Assembly (NCBI GenBank): GCA_947631305.1
Contig: CANRKV010000094.1
Location: 1-6,171, forward strand
Direction of reading: 5' to 3'
DNA from: an uncultured Jeotgalicoccus sp.
Lineage (GTDB): Bacteria > Bacillota > Bacilli > Staphylococcales > Salinicoccaceae
Length of the DNA: 6,171 bases
Below the pieces are notes generated by a model. The model was not told where the DNA came from and did no database searches. It saw nothing but the letters and a program-made list of their open reading frames with translations. The position numbers were made by a program, and so were the translations under genes. Below are positions 1 through 6,087 of this stretch, in pieces; the stretch's first letter is position 1, and each line of letters starts with the position of its first letter.

Positions 1-18
1 CCTTAAATTTATGTAAGT

Positions 19-59
19 AAAACCCCAATCCTCAAGTCCGTTTGAGAGATTGGGGTTTT
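19..59 (-). terminator. Stem-loop terminator of the ctsR-clpC operon, possibly bidirectional
   Basis: Bases 19-30 and 48-59 form a perfect 12-bp stem (AAAACCCCAATC with GATTGGGGTTTT). It continues inward, past a single bulged A at 47, as a 5-bp CTCAA/TTGAG helix closing a 6-base loop. It begins two bases beyond the clpC stop codon. Read on the minus strand the stem ends in only four U before ACUUAC; read on the plus strand it is followed by five U and then AUUAUU. It could therefore stop transcription from either side. Termination of clpC transcripts is inferred from position; no gene to the left can be identified in the few remaining bases. Confidence 0.85.
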
Positions 60-61
60 TA

Positions 62-2506
62 TTATTGTTCTACTGCGTCTGCTTCTCTGTCTTTTGTTTT
101 GACCGTAAACTTATCCTTTTTGTAATCTACTGTGACAAGTTTGTTTTCAAAGCTTTCACCGCTGAGCAGTGATTCACTGAGAGTATCCTCAATGTTTTTC
201 TGAATGCTTCTCGCTAAAGGTCTCGCTCCGTATTCCGGATCGTACCCTTCTTCTGCGATACGTTCAGTCGCCTTATCAGTCACTTCAATGTGAATGTTCT
301 GGTCTGTCAGACGTTCACGCAGCTGATCAATCATTAAGCTGACAATTTCTTTAAGGTGTTCTTTTTCTAATTTATGGAACACGATAATGTCGTCTACACG
401 GTTGATAAATTCAGGTCTGAAAGAATTCTTAAGTTCTTTCATCATCGTACTGCGCACATTTTCGTAATTATCCGCAGCCGGTCCGCCGAAGCCGACAAAT
501 CTCTGATCCTGAAGTTCACGTGCACCAACGTTCGATGTCATAACGATAATTGTGTTGCGGAAATCGACTGTCCGTCCGTTCGAGTCCGTTAAGCGGCCGT
601 CGTCCAGCACCTGCAGCAGCAGATTGAAAACGTCGGGATGCGCTTTTTCTATTTCGTCGAACAGTACTAGTGAGTAAGGTTTTCTTCTAACTTTTTCAGT
701 CAGCTGACCGCCGTCATCATAGCCGACATAGCCCGGAGGCGAACCGACAAGACGTGATACGGAATGTTTTTCCATATACTCACTCATATCAACGCGAATC
801 ATAGCATCTTCCTCACCGAACATCGTTTCGCTGAGCGCTCTTGCAAGTTCCGTCTTCCCGACACCTGTCGGTCCGAGGAAGATAAAGCTGCCGATTGGAC
901 GCTTAGGATTTTTAAGTCCCGCACGTGCACGTCTTACAGCTTTTGAAATCGATGTGACTGCATCGTTCTGACCGATAACACGTTCGTGGAGAATCGATTC
1001 AAGATTTAACAGTCTGTCCGATTCATCTTCTGCAATTTTAGTCAGAGGAATACCTGTAATCATTGCAACGACGAGTTCAATATCCGCCGGTGTTACTGAT
1101 TGCGATGAGTCTCCCTGTTCTTTCTTCCAGTTCTCTTCCGATTCTTTCACCTGACGTTCAATTTTCGTCTGCTGATCACGGAAATTCGCTGCCGCCTCAA
1201 ATTCCTGGCTCTGTACTGCTGCATCTTTTTCTTTTTTCACATTTTCCAGTTCCGATTCGAGGTCTTTTAAGTCAGGCGGTGCTGCGTAGCTTCTCAATCT
1301 GACTTTAGACGACGCTTCATCGATTAAATCGATTGCTTTATCCGGCAGGAAACGGTCCTGAATATAACGGTCACTCATACGTACCGCGGATTCAAGTGCC
1401 TCATCTGTAATCGTCAAACGGTGATGTGCTTCATAACGGTCGCGCAGCCCTTTTAAGATAAGAAGTGCATCTTCAGTGTTTGGTTCATCGACCATCACCG
1501 GCTGGAAACGGCGTTCGAGTGCTGCATCTTTTTCAATGTGCTTGCGGTACTCATCGAGCGTTGTCGCACCGATACACTGCAATTCACCGCGTGCCAGTGC
1601 AGGTTTTAAAATGTTTGATGCATCGATTGCACCTTCTGCACCACCTGCGCCGATAAGCGTGTGCAGCTCATCGATAAAGAGCACGACATTACCCGCTTTA
1701 TGAATTTCATCCATAACTTTTTTCATGCGTTCTTCAAATTCACCGCGGTATTTAGTTCCTGCGACAACCGTCCCCATATCCAGTGACATGACACGTTTGC
1801 CTTTTAAGTTCTCAGGTACTTCGTTCTGAATAATTGCCTGTGCAAGTCCTTCTGCAATCGCAGTTTTACCTACACCCGGCTCACCGATTAAGACCGGATT
1901 ATTTTTCGTTCTGCGGCTCAGTATTTCAACCACACGCGTAATTTCGTCTGAGCGTCCGATAACCGGATCGAGAAGATCTTCTCTTGCGATTTGTGTTAAA
2001 TCACGTGCCAGAGAATCGAGTGTCGGGGTGTTTGTATCTCTCTCGACGCTGCCGTTCGACTGGAATGATTCAGGATTGCCAAGCATTTTAATTACAGCTG
2101 CACGTGCTTTTGTAATGTTTAAATCCAAATTCGCCAGCACACGTGCTGCCACACCTTCGCTTTCGCGGATTAAACCGAGCAGCAGATGTTCTGTGCCGAC
2201 AAAATTGTGATGCAGTTTACGCGCTTCATCCATCGACAGTTCGATCACTTTTTTCGCACGGGGTGTGTAGTGTATAGATGAGGCTTTTTCAGTGCCTGTA
2301 TTGATTAAATTATGAACTTCTTCATTGACTCTCTGTTCATCAATATTAAATGATGCGAGCACTTTTGCTGCGATACCTTCCTGCTCTTTGACTAACCCGA
2401 GCAGCAGGTGCTCTGTACCAATATTAGAGTTTTTTAGTGTGATTGCTTCTTCTTGTGCATACGCCAGCACTTTCTGGGCACGCTCTGTTAATTTACCAAA
2501 TAGCAT
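62..2506 (-). CDS. clpC: ClpC, Hsp100/Clp AAA+ ATPase, unfoldase of the ClpCP protease
   Basis: Cytosolic ATP-driven unfoldase that threads proteins into ClpP and is the reader of McsB arginine-phosphate marks. The 814-residue protein is full length for the family (S. aureus about 818). The N-domain (about 1-145) has two Clp repeats, each with an EHLLLGL motif; E32 and E106 match the phosphoarginine-binding glutamates described in B. subtilis ClpC. AAA+ D1 has Walker A GEPGVGKT (208-215), pore loop around Y253, Walker B ending D279-E280 and arginine-finger region RR332-333. The coiled-coil middle (UVR-like) domain is about 412-462, with F436, R443 and D444. D2 has Walker A GPTGVGKT (545-552), pore loop GYVG (591-594), Walker B ending D617-E618, ClpP-docking loop VGFGG (671-675) and sensor-2 GARPLAR (761-767 region). 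The start follows AGGAGGG by 9 bases. It is the last gene of the operon, three bases after mcsB. No disruption is seen. Confidence 0.98.
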   Translation of the reverse strand: MLFGKLTERAQKVLAYAQEEAITLKNSNIGTEHLLLGLVKEQEGIAAKVLASFNIDEQRVNEEVHNLINTGTEKASSIHYTPRAKKVIELSMDEARKLHHNFVGTEHLLLGLIRESEGVAARVLANLDLNITKARAAVIKMLGNPESFQSNGSVERDTNTPTLDSLARDLTQIAREDLLDPVIGRSDEITRVVEILSRRTKNNPVLIGEPGVGKTAIAEGLAQAIIQNEVPENLKGKRVMSLDMGTVVAGTKYRGEFEERMKKVMDEIHKAGNVVLFIDELHTLIGAGGAEGAIDASNILKPALARGELQCIGATTLDEYRKHIEKDAALERRFQPVMVDEPNTEDALLILKGLRDRYEAHHRLTITDEALESAVRMSDRYIQDRFLPDKAIDLIDEASSKVRLRSYAAPPDLKDLESELENVKKEKDAAVQSQEFEAAANFRDQQTKIERQVKESEENWKKEQGDSSQSVTPADIELVVAMITGIPLTKIAEDESDRLLNLESILHERVIGQNDAVTSISKAVRRARAGLKNPKRPIGSFIFLGPTGVGKTELARALSETMFGEEDAMIRVDMSEYMEKHSVSRLVGSPPGYVGYDDGGQLTEKVRRKPYSLVLFDEIEKAHPDVFNLLLQVLDDGRLTDSNGRTVDFRNTIIVMTSNVGARELQDQRFVGFGGPAADNYENVRSTMMKELKNSFRPEFINRVDDIIVFHKLEKEHLKEIVSLMIDQLRERLTDQNIHIEVTDKATERIAEEGYDPEYGARPLARSIQKNIEDTLSESLLSGESFENKLVTVDYKKDKFTVKTKDREADAVEQ

Positions 2507-2509
2507 ACT

Positions 2510-3523
2510 CTATTTCCCTCCTAGTAATTCACGCATTAAGGATGCCCGCGCACATTCCGCTGCAATCCCGGGTGAATCGTAGTCTTCTTCTATATTTATA
2601 CGTTCTTTAACAAATGCCGGCTGAATCAGCTGGAACCATTCCTGAAAGTTAAAATTATCAAGTTCAATATACGATAAATCGATACCGAGTTTCACATTAC
2701 TTAAATGCATCGACCCTTCTTTTAACGATAATTTATAAGCATGCTGCAGAATTCCAAGTGAACGGTTTACTGCATCCTGAGTGTCCAGCGTCATTAAATT
2801 CTGTCTCGCCATACGCTCTTCTTCTATTAAACGGTTTTTCAGCTCGGTCAAATTATTAATAATAACTGATTCTTCAAAACCGAGCGTCACCTGATTGGAG
2901 AGCTGATACACTGAACCGAGCGGTTCTGAGCCTTCTCCGTATATACCACGCAGGGTAAAACCGAAACGTGTCAGGTTGTTGTGGAATCTCTGGATTTTAT
3001 TCGTTGCTGTGAGTGCCGGCAGATGCATCATCACAGATGCTCTCATGCCGGTGCCGATATTTGTCGGACATGCTGTCAGATAACCGTATTGTTCATCAAA
3101 AGCATACTCTATCTTTTTTTCCAATGTATCATCTATTGCATTTGCTTTCTCATAAAGCGCCTCGAGGCCTATATTCGTTCCGAGTGCCTGTATGCGGATG
3201 TGATCTTCTTCGCCGAGCATAATTGATACATCTTCATCATTGTTAATAAATACACGGTTGCCGTGCTTCGCAAAATTCGGACTGATTAAATGCTTTTCAA
3301 CAAGCAGCGCTCTGTCGAGAACAGGCATATTCTGCAAAGCTGTGAGACCGTAATCAGGCAGAACCTTCGCTACCAGTCCCCCAAGAGCCTCGAGATCTTC
3401 ATCGTCTTCAAGCATATGAGTAAACGGCACACCTTTAATATTGCGTGCGAGACGGATTCTCGATGACATTTCTATTTCTGTGTTTACCGCATTTTGAATC
3501 CACATACTCGTATGTCTATTCAT
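2510..3523 (-). CDS. mcsB: McsB, protein-arginine kinase
   Basis: Transfers phosphate from ATP to arginine side chains, marking proteins for ClpCP and inactivating CtsR. It belongs to the phosphagen (guanido) kinase fold family. In the 337-residue form chosen here, the nucleotide-binding SSRIRLARN is at 20-28, the catalytic acidic loop EEDHIR at 105-110, the signature CPTNIGTG with catalytic-loop C152 at 152-159, and RGIYGEGS at 192-199. A GTG at 3532 would add three residues, but AAGGA would then lie only 2 bases from it. The ATG at 3523 sits 4 bases after GGTGAG and 11 after AAGGA, so it is preferred; it overlaps the mcsA stop by 8 bases. The residue before EEDHIR is G, where S. aureus has N (from memory). 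The C-terminal allosteric motif known as RDxxRA in Geobacillus McsB reads AECARA (322-327), so the RD pair is absent. The last codons (LLGGK) encode the clpC ribosome site. Confidence 0.96.
   Translation of the reverse strand: MNRHTSMWIQNAVNTEIEMSSRIRLARNIKGVPFTHMLEDDEDLEALGGLVAKVLPDYGLTALQNMPVLDRALLVEKHLISPNFAKHGNRVFINNDEDVSIMLGEEDHIRIQALGTNIGLEALYEKANAIDDTLEKKIEYAFDEQYGYLTACPTNIGTGMRASVMMHLPALTATNKIQRFHNNLTRFGFTLRGIYGEGSEPLGSVYQLSNQVTLGFEESVIINNLTELKNRLIEEERMARQNLMTLDTQDAVNRSLGILQHAYKLSLKEGSMHLSNVKLGIDLSYIELDNFNFQEWFQLIQPAFVKERINIEEDYDSPGIAAECARASLMRELLGGK
2516..2522 (-). promoter_or_regulatory. Ribosome binding site of clpC inside the mcsB 3' end
   Basis: AGGAGGG on the minus strand, formed by the LGG codons of the McsB C-terminus, lies 9 bases before the clpC ATG. 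Ribosomes finishing mcsB cross it, which suggests translational coupling between kinase and unfoldase. Confidence 0.85.
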
Positions 3524-4028
3524 AGGTCTCACCGTCCTTCAGCGCCTGAATCTGGTCGCGGACTACTGCCGCTTCCTCAAAGGCCTGCATTTTAACTTTT
3601 TCCTGCAGCGTATGTTCAAGCGACTGGATATCCCGTTTCAGCTTTAAAGTATCGTGTGCCTGCGACGGTATTTTACCGATATGACGCTGCTGATTTAACT
3701 GCACACGCGTGACGATTTCCGGCACATAGCGTTCAAAGTATTCGTAGCAGTGGCTGCAGCCGAATAAACCATTCTTAACGACACTCTGCAGTGTCGAACC
3801 GCAGGTTGGACAGGCATGCTGCTCTGTTTCCGTCTGTTCACGCTGAGAATTGTTCGCAAGCATTTTTAACAGCGTCTGAATATCAAACGGGTTATCTGTC
3901 TGATTGTAATTTATATCCATCGATTGATTGGCGCATTGTTCACACAAATATTGTTCTCTGTGAGTGAGCCCCGAACCTTTCGAAATATGAATTGCTGCTT
4001 CACGCTCGTTGCATATTTCACATTTCAT
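3516..4028 (-). CDS. mcsA: McsA, zinc-finger activator of McsB with UVR domain
   Basis: Cytosolic partner that binds and activates the McsB kinase and links it to CtsR/ClpC. Four CxxC pairs are visible: C3/C6, C29/C32, C73/C76 and C91/C94, enough for two four-cysteine zinc sites. The linker at about 40-70 is rich in N, Q and T. A C-terminal UVR coiled-coil motif at about 129-164 contains FEEAAVVRDQ (150-159), closely resembling FEAAANFRDQ (436-445) in ClpC of this window. At 170 residues it is somewhat shorter than the S. aureus and B. subtilis proteins (about 185-188, from memory), probably in the linker. The start ATG follows AAGGAG by 7 bases and lies 4 bases after the ctsR stop. The 3' end overlaps mcsB (ATGAATAG). 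No frameshift or missing cysteine is apparent. Confidence 0.96.
   Translation of the reverse strand: MKCEICNEREAAIHISKGSGLTHREQYLCEQCANQSMDINYNQTDNPFDIQTLLKMLANNSQREQTETEQHACPTCGSTLQSVVKNGLFGCSHCYEYFERYVPEIVTRVQLNQQRHIGKIPSQAHDTLKLKRDIQSLEHTLQEKVKMQAFEEAAVVRDQIQALKDGETYE
3528..3539 (-). promoter_or_regulatory. Ribosome binding site of mcsB, which decides its start
   Basis: AAGGACGGTGAG on the minus strand is coding sequence for the end of mcsA. The GGTGAG part is 4 bases and the AAGGA part 11 bases from the ATG at 3523, whereas AAGGA is only 2 bases from the GTG at 3532, which itself lies inside GGTGAG. This favours the ATG. Confidence 0.6.
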
Positions 4029-4032
4029 CTCA

Positions 4033-4500
4033 TCACTCCTTAGCGTAGAGTATAGCTGTAATCATGCGTCGTAAAATTTTTGCTCTTAAAATATCTCTGT
4101 AAGGCAGCTCAAGCGATAAAATTTCGCGTTTCATCACTGCATCTATAATTTGTGATTCACGGTAAGTAATGACTTCATTTTCATACATGGACTGCACCAG
4201 GTGCTCCGCATTTAACTGCGAGATGCTTTCCCCGATTAAATTCTGGAGATGCAGAAGGTACTCAGTTTCAGAGTGGGTTTCCACCTTGGTGATTCTTATG
4301 TAGCCGCCCCCGCCGCGTTTGCTTTCCACTACATAGCCATGCTCATTCGTGAAACGTGTTTTTATGACATAGTTTAATTGCGACGGCACACAATCAAATT
4401 TTTCAGCGATGTGCGCGCGTTTGATCTCAACGACTTCATTGCCAGATCGTTCAATCATATCTTTTAAATACTGCTCAATGATATCCGACATATTACGCAT
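4033..4500 (-). CDS. ctsR: CtsR, transcriptional repressor of class III heat-shock genes
   Basis: Dimeric winged-helix repressor of clp genes that binds tandem heptads (RGTCAAA-type) and releases DNA on heat; McsB also phosphorylates it. The 155-residue protein has an N-terminal helix-turn-helix at about 25-50 (KRAHIAEKFDCVPSQLNYVI). The glycine-rich wing RGGGGYIRI is at 62-70, the loop described as the intrinsic thermosensor, and R62 corresponds to a reported McsB target in B. subtilis. The C-terminal helical domain (about 76-155) is the one used for dimerisation and McsB/Clp recognition in the family. The start ATG at 4500 lies 9 bases after AAGGAGG; an in-frame ATG at 4491 is possible but has worse spacing. 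It is first in the operon and autoregulated: an operator lies over its own transcription start. Length and motifs are normal for the family. Confidence 0.97.
   Translation of the reverse strand: MRNMSDIIEQYLKDMIERSGNEVVEIKRAHIAEKFDCVPSQLNYVIKTRFTNEHGYVVESKRGGGGYIRITKVETHSETEYLLHLQNLIGESISQLNAEHLVQSMYENEVITYRESQIIDAVMKREILSLELPYRDILRAKILRRMITAILYAKE
4036..4041 (-). promoter_or_regulatory. Ribosome binding site of mcsA inside the ctsR 3' end
   Basis: AAGGAG is formed by the last two codons of ctsR (K154, E155), directly before its TGA stop. It lies 7 bases from the mcsA ATG. The arrangement fits coupled translation of repressor and kinase activator. Confidence 0.85.
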
Positions 4501-4513
4501 ATCATCACTCCTC

Positions 4514-4530
4514 CTTGACCAACTTTGACT
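4514..4530 (-). promoter_or_regulatory. CtsR operator (tandem heptad)
   Basis: On the minus strand the sequence reads AGTCAAA-GTT-GGTCAAG, a direct repeat of the CtsR heptad with the usual 3-base spacer. It departs from the RGTCAAA-NAN-RGTCAAA consensus at the spacer centre (T for A) and at the last base (G for A); that last base is part of the ctsR Shine-Dalgarno AAGGAGG (4510-4516). The site covers the predicted transcription start, just downstream of the -10 box, so bound CtsR would block initiation of its own operon. Only one copy is seen in this intergenic region. Confidence 0.88.
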
Positions 4531-4532
4531 AA

Positions 4533-4561
4533 AGTATACCGTCTGTGCGTTTTTTTGGCAA
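4533..4561 (-). promoter_or_regulatory. Sigma-A promoter of the ctsR-mcsA-mcsB-clpC operon
   Basis: On the minus strand, -35 TTGCCA (4556-4561, five of six consensus bases) and -10 TATACT (4533-4538, five of six) are separated by 17 bases. The start point would fall near 4525-4527, within the CtsR operator, giving a leader of only about 25 bases. No sigma-B-type element was found at a sensible spacing. Confidence 0.82.
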
Positions 4562-4589
4562 ATCTCTTGTTTATTTTTTTAAAACATCA

Positions 4590-4654
4590 ATTGTTCGTAT
4601 TTCTCAAAAACCTTATTCTTTTTGTTCATTTCTCTCAATATACCCTTTATTTCT
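4590..4654. repeat. Two imperfect direct repeats upstream of nupC, PurBox-like
   Basis: A block of about 30 bases beginning TTGTTC at 4591 recurs from 4622 with small indels: TTGTTC, then ATTTCTC, then a run of A/T, CC and TTATT. The TTGTTC cores are 31 bases apart, close to three helical turns, so they lie on the same DNA face. Read on the minus strand the first is AATACGAACAAT (4590-4601), which resembles a PurR box (CGAAC core with A/T flanks); the second lacks one G of that core. Binding by PurR is inference. The repeat lies between the ctsR promoter and the nupC cre site. Confidence 0.45.
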
Positions 4655-4674
4655 GTAAACGTTTGCATTATAAT
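4646..4674 (+). promoter_or_regulatory. Probable promoter of nupC
   Basis: A perfect -10 box TATAAT (4669-4674) lies 17 bases after a weak -35, TTTATT (4646-4651, three of six). The expected start is near 4681, leaving a leader of about 90 bases before the ATG at 4772. The weak -35 suggests low basal use or dependence on an activator. The cre site occupies most of the spacer. Confidence 0.65.
4654..4667 (+). promoter_or_regulatory. Catabolite-responsive element (cre, CcpA site) at nupC
   Basis: TGTAAACGTTTGCA matches the cre consensus TGWAANCGNTNWCA at 13 of 14 positions (G instead of A/T at position 12). It lies between the -35 and -10 boxes, ending one base before the -10, where CcpA with phosphorylated HPr would exclude RNA polymerase. 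Repression of nucleoside uptake when a preferred sugar is present fits the known CcpA control of pyrimidine-nucleoside use in B. subtilis. Confidence 0.82.
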
Positions 4675-4757
4675 GATTCAGTATCGCGTATTTGTAACAT
4701 TTACTTTATAATTAAATGAAACATATACATAGAGCAAAATTTCATACACTAATTTTT

Positions 4758-4762
4758 GGAGG
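4758..4762 (+). promoter_or_regulatory. Ribosome binding site of nupC
   Basis: GGAGG ends 9 bases before the ATG at 4772. This supports that start over the in-frame ATG four codons later. Confidence 0.85.
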
Positions 4763-4771
4763 CTTACTTTT

Positions 4772-5983
4772 ATGAGTATTGTAATGGGGATAGTTGGTAT
4801 ACTATTCGTCATCTTCCTGGCCTGGATTGCAAGCAGCAACAAAAAACTTGCATTTAAGCATTGGAAAAACATTGTCGTATTACTTGTGCTGCAATTACTT
4901 GCCGCATTCTTGTTCTTAAGCACTACAGGGGGACAGACATTCATCCTGTGGCTGGCTGGCGTATTTGATAACTTGCTTGGTTATGCAAGAGAAGGCGGAT
5001 TGTTCGTCTTTGGCGGTCTGATGACTACAGCTGAAGGAGAACCGGCAGACGTGTTCTTATTCAACGTTTTACTTCCGATTATCTTCATCTCAGCAATTAT
5101 CGGTATTTTATCATTCACGAGAATTCTTCCGTTCATTATTAAAGGAATCGGATTCCTGCTTACGAAAGTCACTGGTATGCCCTACATAGAGTCATACAAC
5201 GGTGCTGCATCAATGATGCTTGGACAGTCTGAGGTTTTTGTATCACTTAAAAACCACCTGCCTAAAATGACAACACAGCGCCTTTACACATTATCAGCGC
5301 AGGCAATGAGTTCCATCTCACTGTCAATCGTCGGTGCATTCTTTACAATGCTCGACCCGCAGTTTGTAATTATTGCAATCGTGCTTAACCTGTTCGGTGT
5401 ATACGTTATTGTTCACATTATCAACCCGTACGAAGAGGAAATTAATGACGGCGACGTTGAAATTTCTACAAACCCTGAGAAAGGTAAATCTTTCTTCCAG
5501 GTTCTTGGAGATTACATCATCGACGGTGGTAAAATCGTCCTTATCGTAGGTGCGATGCTTATCGGGTTTATCGCTTTAATTGGTCTGTTAAACAACTTAT
5601 TCCTGTTAATTCCGGGATCAAGCTTATCATTCCAGGACATTCTCGGTTACATCTTTATGCCAATCGCATTCCTGATTGGTATTCCATGGGATGAAGCTCA
5701 GACTGCCGGTTCATTAATGGCGACGAAACTTATTACAAACGAATTCGTGGCAATTTTAGAATTCATGCCATTAGCAGAAACTCTGTCACAGAAAACACAG
5801 GCTATGCTTTCAGTATTCCTGATTTCATTCGCTAACTTTGCAAGTATCGGTATTATTGCCGGTTCTGTAAAAGGTCTTCACGGTGAGAGCGGAGACAAAG
5901 TTGCTAAATTCGGTCTTAAATTAGTATACGGTGCAACACTGGTTTCATTACTAAGTTCTACAATCATCGGATTCTTCTACTAA
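4772..5983 (+). CDS. nupC: NupC-family concentrative nucleoside transporter (CNT)
   Basis: Inner-membrane symporter that imports nucleosides using a cation gradient. The 403-residue protein is normal for bacterial CNTs. Hydrophobic segments are at about 1-21, 33-50, 95-130, 180-216, 254-281, 290-305, 345-364 and 385-402. Substrate-site signatures match the structurally known Vibrio CNT: GQSE (151-154), NEF (323-325) and FANFASIGI (353-361, with N355 and S358 in the ribose-binding positions). An acidic hydrophilic stretch (about 219-240) is probably a cytoplasmic loop. Preference for purine or pyrimidine nucleosides, and for H+ or Na+, cannot be read from sequence. It is divergent from ctsR, the same pairing as in S. 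aureus, and followed by its own terminator, so it appears to be a single-gene unit under CcpA control. Confidence 0.93.
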   Translation: MSIVMGIVGILFVIFLAWIASSNKKLAFKHWKNIVVLLVLQLLAAFLFLSTTGGQTFILWLAGVFDNLLGYAREGGLFVFGGLMTTAEGEPADVFLFNVLLPIIFISAIIGILSFTRILPFIIKGIGFLLTKVTGMPYIESYNGAASMMLGQSEVFVSLKNHLPKMTTQRLYTLSAQAMSSISLSIVGAFFTMLDPQFVIIAIVLNLFGVYVIVHIINPYEEEINDGDVEISTNPEKGKSFFQVLGDYIIDGGKIVLIVGAMLIGFIALIGLLNNLFLLIPGSSLSFQDILGYIFMPIAFLIGIPWDEAQTAGSLMATKLITNEFVAILEFMPLAETLSQKTQAMLSVFLISFANFASIGIIAGSVKGLHGESGDKVAKFGLKLVYGATLVSLLSSTIIGFFY

Positions 5984-6004
5984 GATTATAAAACTTTATA
6001 AATG

Positions 6005-6036
6005 AACTCCGGAGGATAATCCTCCGGAGTTTTTTT
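6005..6036 (+). terminator. Rho-independent terminator of nupC
   Basis: AACTCCGGAGGA (6005-6016) pairs perfectly with TCCTCCGGAGTT (6020-6031) over 12 bp around a 3-base loop, followed by T through 6036 (seven in a row from 6030). It begins 22 bases after the nupC stop. Confidence 0.95.
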
Positions 6037-6040
6037 GCAT

Positions 6041-6076
6041 AAAAAAACTCCGCATCTTAATTAAAAGATACGGACT
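6041..6076 (-). terminator. Rho-independent terminator of the convergent ZIP transporter gene
   Basis: On the minus strand, bases 6074-6065 pair with 6058-6049 (ten positions, nine paired, one A-C mismatch) around a 6-base AT loop, followed by seven T from the A run at 6047-6041. It lies 12 bases past the ZIP stop codon. Its 3' end is the same 12-base sequence, CGGAGTTTTTTT, as that of the nupC terminator. Confidence 0.85.
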
Positions 6077-6087
6077 CTTCAACTTTT

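Noticed and set aside
1063..1302. Plus-strand open frames opposite clpC (also near 374, 1465, 2028 and 2325)
   Set aside because: These are antisense shadows of the well-conserved clpC frame; none shows a family motif.
4535..4587. A sigma-B promoter for the ctsR operon (GTTTTAA and GGTAT on the minus strand)
   Set aside because: The two elements are far more than the usual 13-15 bases apart, so they cannot form one promoter.
4707..4712. A second TATAAT in the nupC leader as an alternative -10 box
   Set aside because: No acceptable -35 lies 16-18 bases upstream (CGCG-containing sequence there), and the upstream TATAAT has the cre site and a better layout.
4525..4719. A 64-codon plus-strand reading frame of hydrophobic residues between ctsR and nupC
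   Set aside because: It opens with TTG with no ribosome site, is T-rich low-complexity sequence, and overlaps the CtsR operator, the ctsR promoter and the nupC cre and promoter.
4716..4745. ATGAAA ... TTTCAT inverted repeat in the nupC leader
   Set aside because: Only 6 bp with an 18-base AT-rich loop; it does not extend and is expected by chance in such sequence.
4678..4944. An 88-codon minus-strand reading frame across the nupC leader and 5' end
   Set aside because: It lies opposite a clear membrane-protein gene, has no recognisable domain, and its composition mirrors the antisense of nupC.
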